Source: Elusimicrobiota bacterium (GTDB lineage: Bacteria; Elusimicrobiota; Elusimicrobia; 2-02-FULL-39-32). Taken from it: a stretch of 13,887 nucleotides of DNA. The stretch spans positions 10,237 through 24,123 of the forward strand of contig JAHFCA010000004.1 in NCBI GenBank assembly GCA_023249715.1, in the 5' to 3' direction. The notes beneath the pieces are model-generated. The model was not told the origin of the DNA. It did no database searches and saw only the letters and a list, made by a program, of their open reading frames with translations. Positions 6,158 to 13,711 of the stretch are shown piece by piece. Position 1 is the stretch's first letter. Every line of letters begins with the position of its first letter. A program made the translations under genes and the position numbers.

Positions 6158-6186
6158 TTATAGCACAAGTTGCTTTACTTTCCCAA
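6158..6186 (-). promoter_or_regulatory. Promoter of dus, predicting a near-leaderless mRNA
   Basis: On the minus strand TTGGGA (6186-6181), a 17-bp spacer and TATAAC (6163-6158) end 8 nt before the ATG at 6149. The transcript would begin at or next to the start codon, which agrees with the lack of a ribosome-binding site. Confidence 0.5.
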
Positions 6187-6215
6187 GGTGGATTTGTAGA
6201 ATAAAATTTAATTTA

Positions 6216-6287
6216 CGGGGACTAGTTCATCGGCAGAACGCTCGGTTCGGGACCGAGAGGCGGAGGGTTCAATTCCCTCGTCCCCGA
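6216..6287 (+). tRNA. tRNA-Pro (anticodon CGG)
   Basis: A full cloverleaf can be drawn: acceptor CGGGGAC (6216-6222) pairs with GTCCCCG (6280-6286); D-stem GTTC/GAAC (6225-6228, 6236-6239) has a short loop with GG; anticodon stem CTCGG/CCGAG has loop TTCGGGA, anticodon CGG at 6248-6250; the variable loop has 5 nt; T-stem GAGGG/CCCTC has loop TTCAATT. The discriminator is A6287. C1-G72 and G37 fit proline tRNAs. CCA is not encoded. Confidence 0.95.
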
Positions 6288-6303
6288 ATTTGAGAAAAAT
6301 TAA

Positions 6304-6345
6304 GGAAATGAGTAATCGACACAGAAGTGTCTCTTACTTATTTCC
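6304..6345. terminator. Strong 19-bp hairpin between the two tRNA genes
   Basis: The arms 6304-6322 and 6327-6345 pair over 19 positions (one G-U, one 2-nt internal mismatch) around an AGAA loop. It lies 17 nt after tRNA-Pro. On the plus strand it is followed by CCTTCCTC rather than a U-run, so it may be a processing or weak termination hairpin. On the minus strand the next bases are TTAATTTTT, a better terminator tail, though no minus-strand gene is seen to end there. Confidence 0.5.
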
Positions 6346-6366
6346 CCTTCCTCTATAAAATTTCAC

Positions 6367-6442
6367 GGTGGCTGTAGCTCAATGGCAGAGCACTTGACTG
6401 TGGCTCAAGAAGTTGCGGGTTCGAATCCCGTCAGCCACCCCA
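6367..6442 (+). tRNA. tRNA-His (anticodon GTG), insertion target
   Basis: The cloverleaf is complete: the extra 5' G typical of tRNA-His (G-1 at 6367) faces C73 (6439); acceptor GTGGCTG (6368-6374) pairs with CAGCCAC (6432-6438); D-stem GCTC/GAGC has loop AATGGCA; anticodon stem CTTGA/TCAAG has loop CTGTGGC, anticodon GTG at 6400-6402; T-stem GCGGG/CCCGT has loop TTCGAAT and one G-U pair. CCA (6440-6442) is encoded, unlike in the neighbouring tRNA-Pro. The 3' acceptor strand is the first part of a 78-bp repeat found again at 13698, so the gene looks like an integration site. Confidence 0.96.
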
Positions 6443-6509
6443 CACTGGATTTGAGGCGTATAAAATCTCTAATCTCTCTCGAGAATCAGCGTGATTTAGG
6501 GGTTCGAAT
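6432..6509. repeat. Left 78-bp direct repeat, attL-like, overlaps the tRNA-His 3' end
   Basis: The copy begins with the tRNA-His 3' acceptor strand CAGCCAC and CCCA, and continues through TTGAGGCGTATAAA, a TCTCGAGA palindrome and GGGGTTCGAAT, which resembles a tRNA T-arm. It matches 13698-13775 at 76 of 78 positions without gaps (A/T at 6465 and T/C at 6492). Overlap with a tRNA 3' end and a distant partner are the usual signs of site-specific integration; a dispersed repeat is the alternative. Confidence 0.85.
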
Positions 6510-6547
6510 ATTGGTAGGACCCATTACTGGATATTATTAGAGTAATG

Positions 6548-9500
6548 TTACGCCGAGAAGTCGAAATGTAGGTTTTTGCGATAATCTATTTCAGTTTGGT
6601 CAAGACCTAAAATCTCTTTGGGAATAATAAGCTCATTGCTTTCAATCGAAAGATGATTATTCTCAGCTCCTAATCCTCTTTGAAGCGCCCTCTTTAACAT
6701 TTTTAACTCTTCTCCCCTTACTCGCAATTCATTTCCAGTTCCCAATGTCACAATCCACTTAATAAATTCCACTCCCCACTCTTGAGGTCTTTCTGTAAAT
6801 AGGGAGACAATCTTTGCGTTATTTTGTTGAGCCTGTTTAATGGCCTCATCTGGGGTGTTCGCTACTAAGAGCTTGAACTCATCATCAATTCCCCACTTAG
6901 CCTTCAGAATTTGAATTATTTTTTCTTTCTGATTTGACCGTATAATGATCCCAGCCATTGGAGCAGGTTTACCTTCATTGGAAGGTTGCATTTTGAGTGA
7001 TGCGCCCAATCCTTCTCCCCAAGCTTGGGCCTCCGGAGTAAGGTCAAATCCTTCTTCTCCAATATTAAAGACGGATGCTTGTAAATCGATCAGGTGAACA
7101 GGGGTTTGTTTAAGTTTAGAATCTGTTGAGGAAAGCTTTTGTATGAGATAGGAGACAAAAGAGATGCGAGATAGATTTTGTTTCACCACAGCCTCTATTT
7201 CATCATCCAAGCTTTCTTCTTGCTTATCAAATAACCCTAACTTCATCCATTCTGGAATCCAATTTTTAAGAATAGCAGTGTTATAGGCCCCATGTACAAA
7301 CACTACGATTATATATGAGAAAAGGTGGCTTAAGATTGAGGAAGAGAATGGCATAAACTGCAAAGAGATTAAGTAAACAACAGTAAAGAATGTGGAAGGT
7401 ATTAGAACTTGAAGTAGATGAGGCAGGTCGTTCTTTGTAGCGTAGTTCCAAGGGAGGTATCCTTTACTCCAACCTCTGTCGTGCGCTCGCACAAACCAGC
7501 GGACAATTATATGTGAAAATGCGAATAACCCAATGCTAATACAAAAGATCATCCCTAATCCCATAGGGCTCAATGTCGATAAACTGCTCAAAGTCGTGTG
7601 ACTAAGAGAGAGCGGGAGAAACCTAAATAGGAATTCTTCCCACGCAGGTGCTAGTTTGGTGGTATAGTGGTAGTAGGCCCGGCTCCCTTCTTTCAGGAAT
7701 TTTTTTATCCATGGATCGGCGATAGAGTTGAAAGGAAGGAATTTGTTTGTTTTTCTACTCAGAGGAGCAGAGGGGACCTCTGATTGCACGATGCTTGAGA
7801 TGAGCGAAACAAAAACGCTACTGCATATTCTTTTAATATCATGGATATTTTTGGAGGCTTCTGAAAAATTTTCACTTGTCGTTCCTATAAAATCAGACAG
7901 ATAAAAAAGCAATGTCAGTTTGCCTTTGAAATTTTTTAAGATATGAGCCCCTTCAACTTCAACCGTGTTGATTCCACTATCCCACAATTTCTTCATGTAG
8001 GATTCTGATTCAATCGACAGCGAAGGAACATGCCCGTGATGGACCGTGGCAATACGGATGGAATTTTTCGGGTCAATGGCATGCGACTCGTCAATACTTT
8101 CGTTGTTTTTTTCCATATGCACGATTTGGTAGCTAACATCCCCATCGTTTAGCACACCGAGTACCTCTTCCAGCCCGTGGTTCGATAGTCCATGAATGAT
8201 TTGACCTCTTTGATCCTGCACCGTTGTTGGAACAAGGATATCCCCCGGACGAAGTGTGTCTTTGATGTCAAAATAACTATGAGTTTCTTGAACATTATAG
8301 CCGGCGCTTCCAATAAAAATCAGTTTTTTAAAACCCAAGTCGTTCATCACTTTCGCCGTGATTCCGGTCAGATCCCCATACAGGATATCGACGGCCGGAA
8401 TGCGTTTTACGCCTCCCTTCCCATCTGGATAAACCAATATTTTTAAACGAAAGGCATCTTGCTGTTCAGCATCTGAAACAATATTCGTACTTTGGTAGGA
8501 ATTCAATTCGCTTTGAATTTCTTCTGCGTTAAAAATATCGGAAAACTGTTTTCCAACGCTAAATCCGTTCTCCCTTAAGATACTGGTAAGAATTACAAAG
8601 AGTCCGTCACCTTTCGGATGTTTGGAAAACAGACGAGTGTAGGCCGCTACCCACTTCCTTTTTTTAAGAAATTCTTCGCTTGAAAGGGGCGTGGAGTTTT
8701 GACGACGCTGGTAAACATGATCTGCAACATCAAGAGTTTTTTCTAAATCCCAGTCGATTAGAGGTATCAAAATCTTTTTAAAAATAGGAAGCACTTTGTT
8801 TTTTTCAGCGTTTGAAGCAATCCTCTCTTTATTGATTTCCAGTCCAATGGGAAATGGAAGAACGTTTGAATGCAATAGACTCCTGATAAACTCATGAACC
8901 TTTTCAGTTTCAAGGTCGTAAATTCTTTCCAATTCTCGGTCAATTCGCCCATGCACATATTGTCTGACGGAATCACATGCGTGCTTCTTTAAAATTATCT
9001 GCATGTTACGAAAACTCACAAAGGCTTGCGCGTCAGACTGCAGAAATGAAGTTGGAGCGATCACTGCCACTTCTTTAGATAGGTTATTGTCCTGAATTGC
9101 TCTTTCGAACGCGTCTCTCAAAGACTTCTCAAAATCGTAACCGTGATCTACGACCTCCCCAAAAGTGGGGCCCGCATTGGAAAGGATATCTCTGATCCTA
9201 GTAAAATTATCCTTTCCCCAAATATCCGTTACCGTGATATAAAGATTTCCATCCGGATCTTCCTTCCAATAGAACTTTATGTCGGCTTTTCTTTTAGAGA
9301 CGTGCGGTTCTTCCGTATTCGGGTCTGGATACAGGGAGCTGCGATCTTTCCACCATTCTTTGGCTTGCGCTTCTTTTCCAATATGAAAAGAAACGCTGAT
9401 GGATTTTCCTTCGCTCCTTTTTTTCTGAATCAGATCCCATAATCCTTCTCCGATTCGGTCACGCATGAAATCCACCCATTGATTCTTTGGGCCAGCCGGC

Positions 9501-12433
9501 CATCTGGAATAGAGCCGAAGAAGGCGGGCGCGGATTTTTCCTGCAGGTACATGGGAGTCCCAGAGAGGGGAATGAGCCAACATTTTAGCCGCATTAAAGA
9601 GTTCGCTGCGGCCGTCCTCGACTGTAAGCGGCCCCTGAATGACTTGATTTTGAACGCTCTCGATGGGGTAGGTCATCGCAGCCAGAATCAGTTTCATTTT
9701 CGTCTTGGAAAGTTTACAGCCCATAAGACTTTCGTTGGCAAGGTCTGCTTCTGAAAACAGATAGCGGGTCAGCGCTTCTCGCTTAACGATCGTAATTTTG
9801 TTGCTCTGATAAAAATCTTCGATCGAACCCGGTTCCCACCATCCCTTTAACCCAGGAGTCACAATCCATTCAGGTTTATGGAATGAGATTCTCCCCGGAT
9901 TTAGAAAACCTCCGGGCTTTTTGGAGCCTCGTATCTGCAGCAGTTCGGTTCCTTTGAATCCACCGTACTGCCTATGCACGACCCTTCGAATGGCGATGTC
10001 CTGCAAGTGGGTGGCGGCTCCTTCTTGAATGTTGTAGTCCAATCCTGACAAAACATTGGTCGGGCTGGTATCATAGACGTCTCTGGCGTAATGAACTAGC
10101 CACTTAAGCACATCCGGGTGGGCGGCAAAATAAGTTTCATAAGCTTCCTCATAATATTGAAGAATAAAGTCGAACTCTACAAAGGAGTCTGCGAATCTCC
10201 AAACAGTTTTCCAATTGCCTTCGCCAAACTTTTCATTTAAGGTTTTTGTTTTTTCATCCCTTTTTTTCCCTGAATACCCAGGACGTTCCCACAGGATCAT
10301 CCAGAGGGATTGTCTTTTTTCAACCTGTCCTCCTGCGAATATTTTCAAAAGATGATTTTTCAGTTTCTGAAAGTTCCATGTTTGGGATTCTCCTCCAGAT
10401 TCGATATTTTTCGGCTGAGCCACATGAGCATATTCTTGGATGTCTCGAATGGTGTCCGATAGCTTCACCCAATCTATGGAGGACGCCAATTGTTCTGATA
10501 CGATTGATTGCCAAATTAATACAAGCTCAAGGAGCTGGCGGATCGGTCCTTGCATGACTTTTTTTGAAAAGTCCTCAAAGATAAAATTCTCAGGAAAATT
10601 GTTTGGCAGACTCCTCTCAAAAATTGACTTCGTCCAAAGTTCGGCGTAATTCGGATCGCCGTACTTCTTCGAAACTTTGAAGAAAATTTTGAAGTATCTC
10701 AAAATTTCATACACGATATCTTTGAGAAGAGTGTACGCAGCCATATCCGTCAACTTGATTAGATCCCCCTCTTGAAACGGGATTCCATCCTTATCTTGAA
10801 ATTCCGTTGAATGGATCGGGGTGGGTACTTGGACGGCGAAAATCCTTCCTTTCTCGAATTCGATCTTAATCTTTTGGCCTTTTGAGATAAGTCCTCTTGC
10901 GACAAGTCTGTTGCGGATGATATCCCAATAAACGATAGCCTGTTGATTCGCTTTTTTGGAGATACTTTTTAGGCGATTTTCGAGTTGGCTTCTATTTAGC
11001 TTGGAGTGCGTTTTTACTAACCTTTGTAAAAATCTTTTGCCGCCTTCGGTCCTTTCCAACTCCTCCAAATGAAGATCGATTGCCTTAACCCCTGCTCCGG
11101 CCTCAACCACCTGTCTGAAATTAAAAGGCACTGGGAAATCCGGATCAATATTTCTTATACTGAATGATAGATTTTTGGAGTTTTCGTTCAGTCTGCCGGC
11201 AACAATTTCATTGATTCTTAAGCGGATGGTGACTTCATCATTGGTTTGGCCTACCACATCTGCAAAAATCAAGTCCGGACGGGGAGCGTAGTCCATGAGA
11301 TGTCCTGAACCGACAAGTGCATCAAAGAATATTAATTCACTGGTTTCAATATAATCCAAATACGGATCTTCAGGGTCGGCAAACCAGCTTTTAAATTGAC
11401 GCTTCGCATCCATAAAATCCTCATAATCTTCAAGATAGTAATTCTCCAATCCCAATTCCATTTGGCGTTTCTGTTTCAATAGATGTTCTTTTCCCCTTTG
11501 GCGTAACCGCAAAAAATAAACGAAATTTTTTTCGAGGATTTGCTCTCTATATTGTTGGATTAAAACACCTTCTTCATCCTTCGATGGGGCTATCAACTGA
11601 TCTATTCTCTGTCGGCCCCGCATCATTTCCTTCGCGACGGCTGGATGCATAAAACTTGCGAGGGGTAATTTTAGAAGGGGTGCGAGAATCCCATTATATA
11701 AGGAATGGAGGGCGATATTGGGAACGAACCCCTCCCCAATGTGCAGAAGCAGCGATCCATCTGGGGCAAAAAGTACTGGGGCGGCAAACGAACCCGCCAG
11801 CGCTAATCCAACGCCAAACAGAATTAAATGTTCTCTTAGGGTTATTTTCTTGTGAGCGAAACCGAAAACGTAGGCGCTTGAAATACTCCACGCTAGCATT
11901 GCAGGCGTAGTCATGCCACAAAGATAAAAGATTCCGGCAGCTGCAATCCCCGCAACAGTTACAGGCACGGCATAAGGAACTGCCTTGGTTATCCCCTTGT
12001 TCTGCAGCCATCGCTGCGCCAATAGATTCAAGGGCGTTTGATACACCGCTTCCAGCATAATCCCAAAGGTTGGGTAGCCCCAATCGAGAGCCCGGACGGA
12101 AATGAAAGTTCTTCGCAATAACTCGAAAAGCCTCTTCATCGCGTTATGCGTTGATTGGTGTTGCTCTTTGAGGACATTCTGGAAATCGAACGGCCCTTTC
12201 CATTGCTGGCCTGTGAGGGATGACACTTTCTTGAGTAATTGAGTCTTCTCAAATAGAGGGGCGCGCTCCATCAGCTTATCTTTCGGCCGCAGGTGGTGGG
12301 AACAGTAAGATCTCTCGAAACTTTTTGCCTCGGCAAAGGAAGGAGCGATAATAGAAAACAAAATAACTCCAGCAAGGATCAAACAGATCGCGTGCTTGAG
12401 GCGAGAATTATCGCTGTATTTATGGTTAAACAT
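6548..12433 (-). CDS. Giant membrane protein: signal sequence, CPBP-like domain, nucleosidase-like domain, second CPBP protease domain
   Basis: This protein of 1,961 residues is not recognised as a whole. A hydrophobic signal or first membrane segment (about 13-33, ending AEA) starts it. Residues about 100-260 form a multi-pass region with CPBP/Rce1-type motifs FGFAH (190-194) and HSLYN (243-247); the expected EExxxR is LEAVYQ (127-132), with one Glu and no Arg. Residues about 265-1345 show no recognised domain; they are mostly soluble and rich in charge, with conserved-looking patches such as GGFKGTELLQIRG and GLKGWWEPGSIEDFYQSN. Residues about 1345-1545 resemble nucleoside phosphorylases or MTA/SAH nucleosidases (IFIGSAG, RPGDILVP, VEVEGAHIL, LSDF). 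Residues about 1595-1722 are a second CPBP domain with all motifs: WEEFLFR (1598-1604), FAFSH (1637-1641) and HGAYN (1714-1718). A 240-residue tail follows. No Shine-Dalgarno precedes the ATG, but the signal sequence begins there. Function is unknown; membrane proteolysis combined with sensing or cleavage of a nucleoside is an inference. Confidence 0.85.
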   Translation of the reverse strand: MFNHKYSDNSRLKHAICLILAGVILFSIIAPSFAEAKSFERSYCSHHLRPKDKLMERAPLFEKTQLLKKVSSLTGQQWKGPFDFQNVLKEQHQSTHNAMKRLFELLRRTFISVRALDWGYPTFGIMLEAVYQTPLNLLAQRWLQNKGITKAVPYAVPVTVAGIAAAGIFYLCGMTTPAMLAWSISSAYVFGFAHKKITLREHLILFGVGLALAGSFAAPVLFAPDGSLLLHIGEGFVPNIALHSLYNGILAPLLKLPLASFMHPAVAKEMMRGRQRIDQLIAPSKDEEGVLIQQYREQILEKNFVYFLRLRQRGKEHLLKQKRQMELGLENYYLEDYEDFMDAKRQFKSWFADPEDPYLDYIETSELIFFDALVGSGHLMDYAPRPDLIFADVVGQTNDEVTIRLRINEIVAGRLNENSKNLSFSIRNIDPDFPVPFNFRQVVEAGAGVKAIDLHLEELERTEGGKRFLQRLVKTHSKLNRSQLENRLKSISKKANQQAIVYWDIIRNRLVARGLISKGQKIKIEFEKGRIFAVQVPTPIHSTEFQDKDGIPFQEGDLIKLTDMAAYTLLKDIVYEILRYFKIFFKVSKKYGDPNYAELWTKSIFERSLPNNFPENFIFEDFSKKVMQGPIRQLLELVLIWQSIVSEQLASSIDWVKLSDTIRDIQEYAHVAQPKNIESGGESQTWNFQKLKNHLLKIFAGGQVEKRQSLWMILWERPGYSGKKRDEKTKTLNEKFGEGNWKTVWRFADSFVEFDFILQYYEEAYETYFAAHPDVLKWLVHYARDVYDTSPTNVLSGLDYNIQEGAATHLQDIAIRRVVHRQYGGFKGTELLQIRGSKKPGGFLNPGRISFHKPEWIVTPGLKGWWEPGSIEDFYQSNKITIVKREALTRYLFSEADLANESLMGCKLSKTKMKLILAAMTYPIESVQNQVIQGPLTVEDGRSELFNAAKMLAHSPLWDSHVPAGKIRARLLRLYSRWPAGPKNQWVDFMRDRIGEGLWDLIQKKRSEGKSISVSFHIGKEAQAKEWWKDRSSLYPDPNTEEPHVSKRKADIKFYWKEDPDGNLYITVTDIWGKDNFTRIRDILSNAGPTFGEVVDHGYDFEKSLRDAFERAIQDNNLSKEVAVIAPTSFLQSDAQAFVSFRNMQIILKKHACDSVRQYVHGRIDRELERIYDLETEKVHEFIRSLLHSNVLPFPIGLEINKERIASNAEKNKVLPIFKKILIPLIDWDLEKTLDVADHVYQRRQNSTPLSSEEFLKKRKWVAAYTRLFSKHPKGDGLFVILTSILRENGFSVGKQFSDIFNAEEIQSELNSYQSTNIVSDAEQQDAFRLKILVYPDGKGGVKRIPAVDILYGDLTGITAKVMNDLGFKKLIFIGSAGYNVQETHSYFDIKDTLRPGDILVPTTVQDQRGQIIHGLSNHGLEEVLGVLNDGDVSYQIVHMEKNNESIDESHAIDPKNSIRIATVHHGHVPSLSIESESYMKKLWDSGINTVEVEGAHILKNFKGKLTLLFYLSDFIGTTSENFSEASKNIHDIKRICSSVFVSLISSIVQSEVPSAPLSRKTNKFLPFNSIADPWIKKFLKEGSRAYYHYTTKLAPAWEEFLFRFLPLSLSHTTLSSLSTLSPMGLGMIFCISIGLFAFSHIIVRWFVRAHDRGWSKGYLPWNYATKNDLPHLLQVLIPSTFFTVVYLISLQFMPFSSSILSHLFSYIIVVFVHGAYNTAILKNWIPEWMKLGLFDKQEESLDDEIEAVVKQNLSRISFVSYLIQKLSSTDSKLKQTPVHLIDLQASVFNIGEEGFDLTPEAQAWGEGLGASLKMQPSNEGKPAPMAGIIIRSNQKEKIIQILKAKWGIDDEFKLLVANTPDEAIKQAQQNNAKIVSLFTERPQEWGVEFIKWIVTLGTGNELRVRGEELKMLKRALQRGLGAENNHLSIESNELIIPKEILGLDQTEIDYRKNLHFDFSA

Positions 12434-12613
12434 CGTGTTTTAAATTAAAGCGTCTCACTATCATTTCTACTACATACGCTTCCTTAAAATATAACAATAT
12501 AAAAAAAACTTTTCTCAAACTTTCTGTAACATTTATGTAAAATTATGCGACAAACCATTCAACAATTAGTTGACAATTATTATTGGGTCTGCTAAAGTGA
12601 TAAAACATTCCCT
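12434..12613. promoter_or_regulatory. Divergent AT-rich control region of the island
   Basis: The 180-bp gap serves two divergent genes. On the plus strand a perfect -35 TTGACA (12570-12575), 17 bp and -10 TAAAGT (12593-12598) predict a start near 12605, only about 9 nt before the Fic ATG. On the minus strand the best guess for the giant gene is a TTGAGA and TATATT pair with a long 19-bp spacer near 12520-12490, which is weak. No operator dyad was clear. Confidence 0.55.
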
Positions 12614-13630
12614 ATGGATATTACATATACCCCGCAATTTCAACGTTCGGCCCGCCTCGTTCGGTATCTAACCGAATCCGAGCGCATCATCGCATGGATT
12701 GGGCAACAGATGGTAGATGTCTCTTGGATAGGACGGTCCCAGCGCGATGCTTTAGTTCGCATGGCTCACTACTCAACGCGTATCGAGGGGAATCCTCTGA
12801 CACTGCCTGAAGTGGAAGCCCTGGCTGCCGGTAAAGATTTGGCAGTGGAGGAGCGGGCAAAACAGGAAGTCCTTAACTATTTCTCTGCTCTTCGCTGGAT
12901 ATGGAAATTTAGTTCAACAGATATTAAAGAGAAAGATTTGTTGAAACTTCATGGAATTTTAACAGCAGAGTTGTTGCCTAAAGAAGAAGTAGGCGCTTAT
13001 AAATTGAAGGCGAACGCTGTTTTTGGAAATGGAAAGATCATTTATAAGCCTCCGCCACCTGAGGTATCTGGACCTTTAACACGCGCGCTCTTACATTGGA
13101 TTCATTCGGCTGGGGAAGAGCATCCCGTTATTATCGCGGCAGTGGCTCACCATAGGTTAGTTTCCATTCACCCTTTTATGGATGGCAATGGACGCATTGC
13201 GCGCGCCTTGGAATCCTGGCTTCTTTTTAGGCGCGGGTTCGATACCCATCACATTTTAGCATTAGATGAATTTTTCGATCAGGATCGGCCGCGTTACTAT
13301 CGAGAAATCCAGAATGTAAGAGAACACCAAGACAATTTAACCTCTTGGCTGGAATATGTGGCTGAAGGAATCAACGAGACGTTACACAAAGCTCAAGTGC
13401 GCATTCAATCGCTTCGAATAAAAGGCAGCGCTGGAAAAATTGTTCTCATTCCAAAACAGGAGAGGATTTTACAAATCCTTGCTCAAGCGCCCCGAATCGG
13501 GGGTGGTGAACTGGCTAAATCCTTAGGGGTCACCCGCAGCCACTTGAGTAAAATGATTAGGCCCATGATTCAGGCCGGGCTTGTAAATAAGGAAGGGACG
13601 ACCCGCTCAGCTAGCTATCGGTTGCCTTAG
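12614..13630 (+). CDS. Fic-family protein AMP-transferase with N-terminal inhibitory helix and C-terminal winged HTH
   Basis: This 338-residue Fic protein would transfer AMP (or another nucleotide moiety) from a nucleotide to a hydroxyl side chain of a target protein, and may reverse the modification. The catalytic loop HPFMDGNGRIAR (186-197) matches HPFxDGNGRxxR in full, including the base H186, so the enzyme should be active. STRIEGN (54-60) matches the inhibitory motif (S/T)xxxE(G/N), placed before the core as in class II Fic proteins, where the glutamate blocks ATP until relieved. The flap region (about 134-155) precedes it. Residues about 275-338 form a winged helix-turn-helix (QERILQILAQ, SLGVTRSHLSKMIRPMIQAGLV) that could bind DNA, perhaps its own promoter. 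It is a single gene divergent from the giant protein, without a Shine-Dalgarno site and with a very short predicted leader. Its target is unknown. Confidence 0.93.
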   Translation: MDITYTPQFQRSARLVRYLTESERIIAWIGQQMVDVSWIGRSQRDALVRMAHYSTRIEGNPLTLPEVEALAAGKDLAVEERAKQEVLNYFSALRWIWKFSSTDIKEKDLLKLHGILTAELLPKEEVGAYKLKANAVFGNGKIIYKPPPPEVSGPLTRALLHWIHSAGEEHPVIIAAVAHHRLVSIHPFMDGNGRIARALESWLLFRRGFDTHHILALDEFFDQDRPRYYREIQNVREHQDNLTSWLEYVAEGINETLHKAQVRIQSLRIKGSAGKIVLIPKQERILQILAQAPRIGGGELAKSLGVTRSHLSKMIRPMIQAGLVNKEGTTRSASYRLP

Positions 13631-13667
13631 CCACTCTTAGATTAACGAGGCCTCTAACAGAAGCTCC

Positions 13668-13711
13668 TCCTCAAGGGAGGTTCGAATCTCGTACGGCCAG
13701 CCACCCCACAC
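13668..13711 (+). pseudogene. Decayed tRNA-His-like 3' half at the right repeat
   Basis: CTCAAG and GGTTCGAATCTCGT (13679-13692) match the anticodon-stem 3' side and T-arm of tRNA-His (GGTTCGAATCCCGT) with one difference. A 5-nt insertion, ACGGC, then separates them from CAGCCACCCCA, the acceptor 3' strand. The T-stem no longer pairs and no 5' half is present. It reads as the displaced and eroded target fragment of the integration event; its beginning is approximate. Confidence 0.5.

Noticed and set aside
6522..6547. Hairpin CATTACT/AGTAATG after the giant gene's stop as its terminator
   Set aside because: Seven mostly A-T pairs with a 12-nt loop and no U-tract on the minus strand; too weak to call.
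9143..9442. Open frame of 99 codons on the plus strand inside the giant gene
   Set aside because: It is antisense to a continuous 5.9-kb frame with recognisable domains, has no ribosome-binding site and its translation shows no family motif.
11694..12083. Open frame of 129 codons on the minus strand, shifted against the giant gene
   Set aside because: It overlaps the membrane-domain coding sequence of the giant protein, whose CPBP motifs are in the other frame; the shifted product lacks any family signature.
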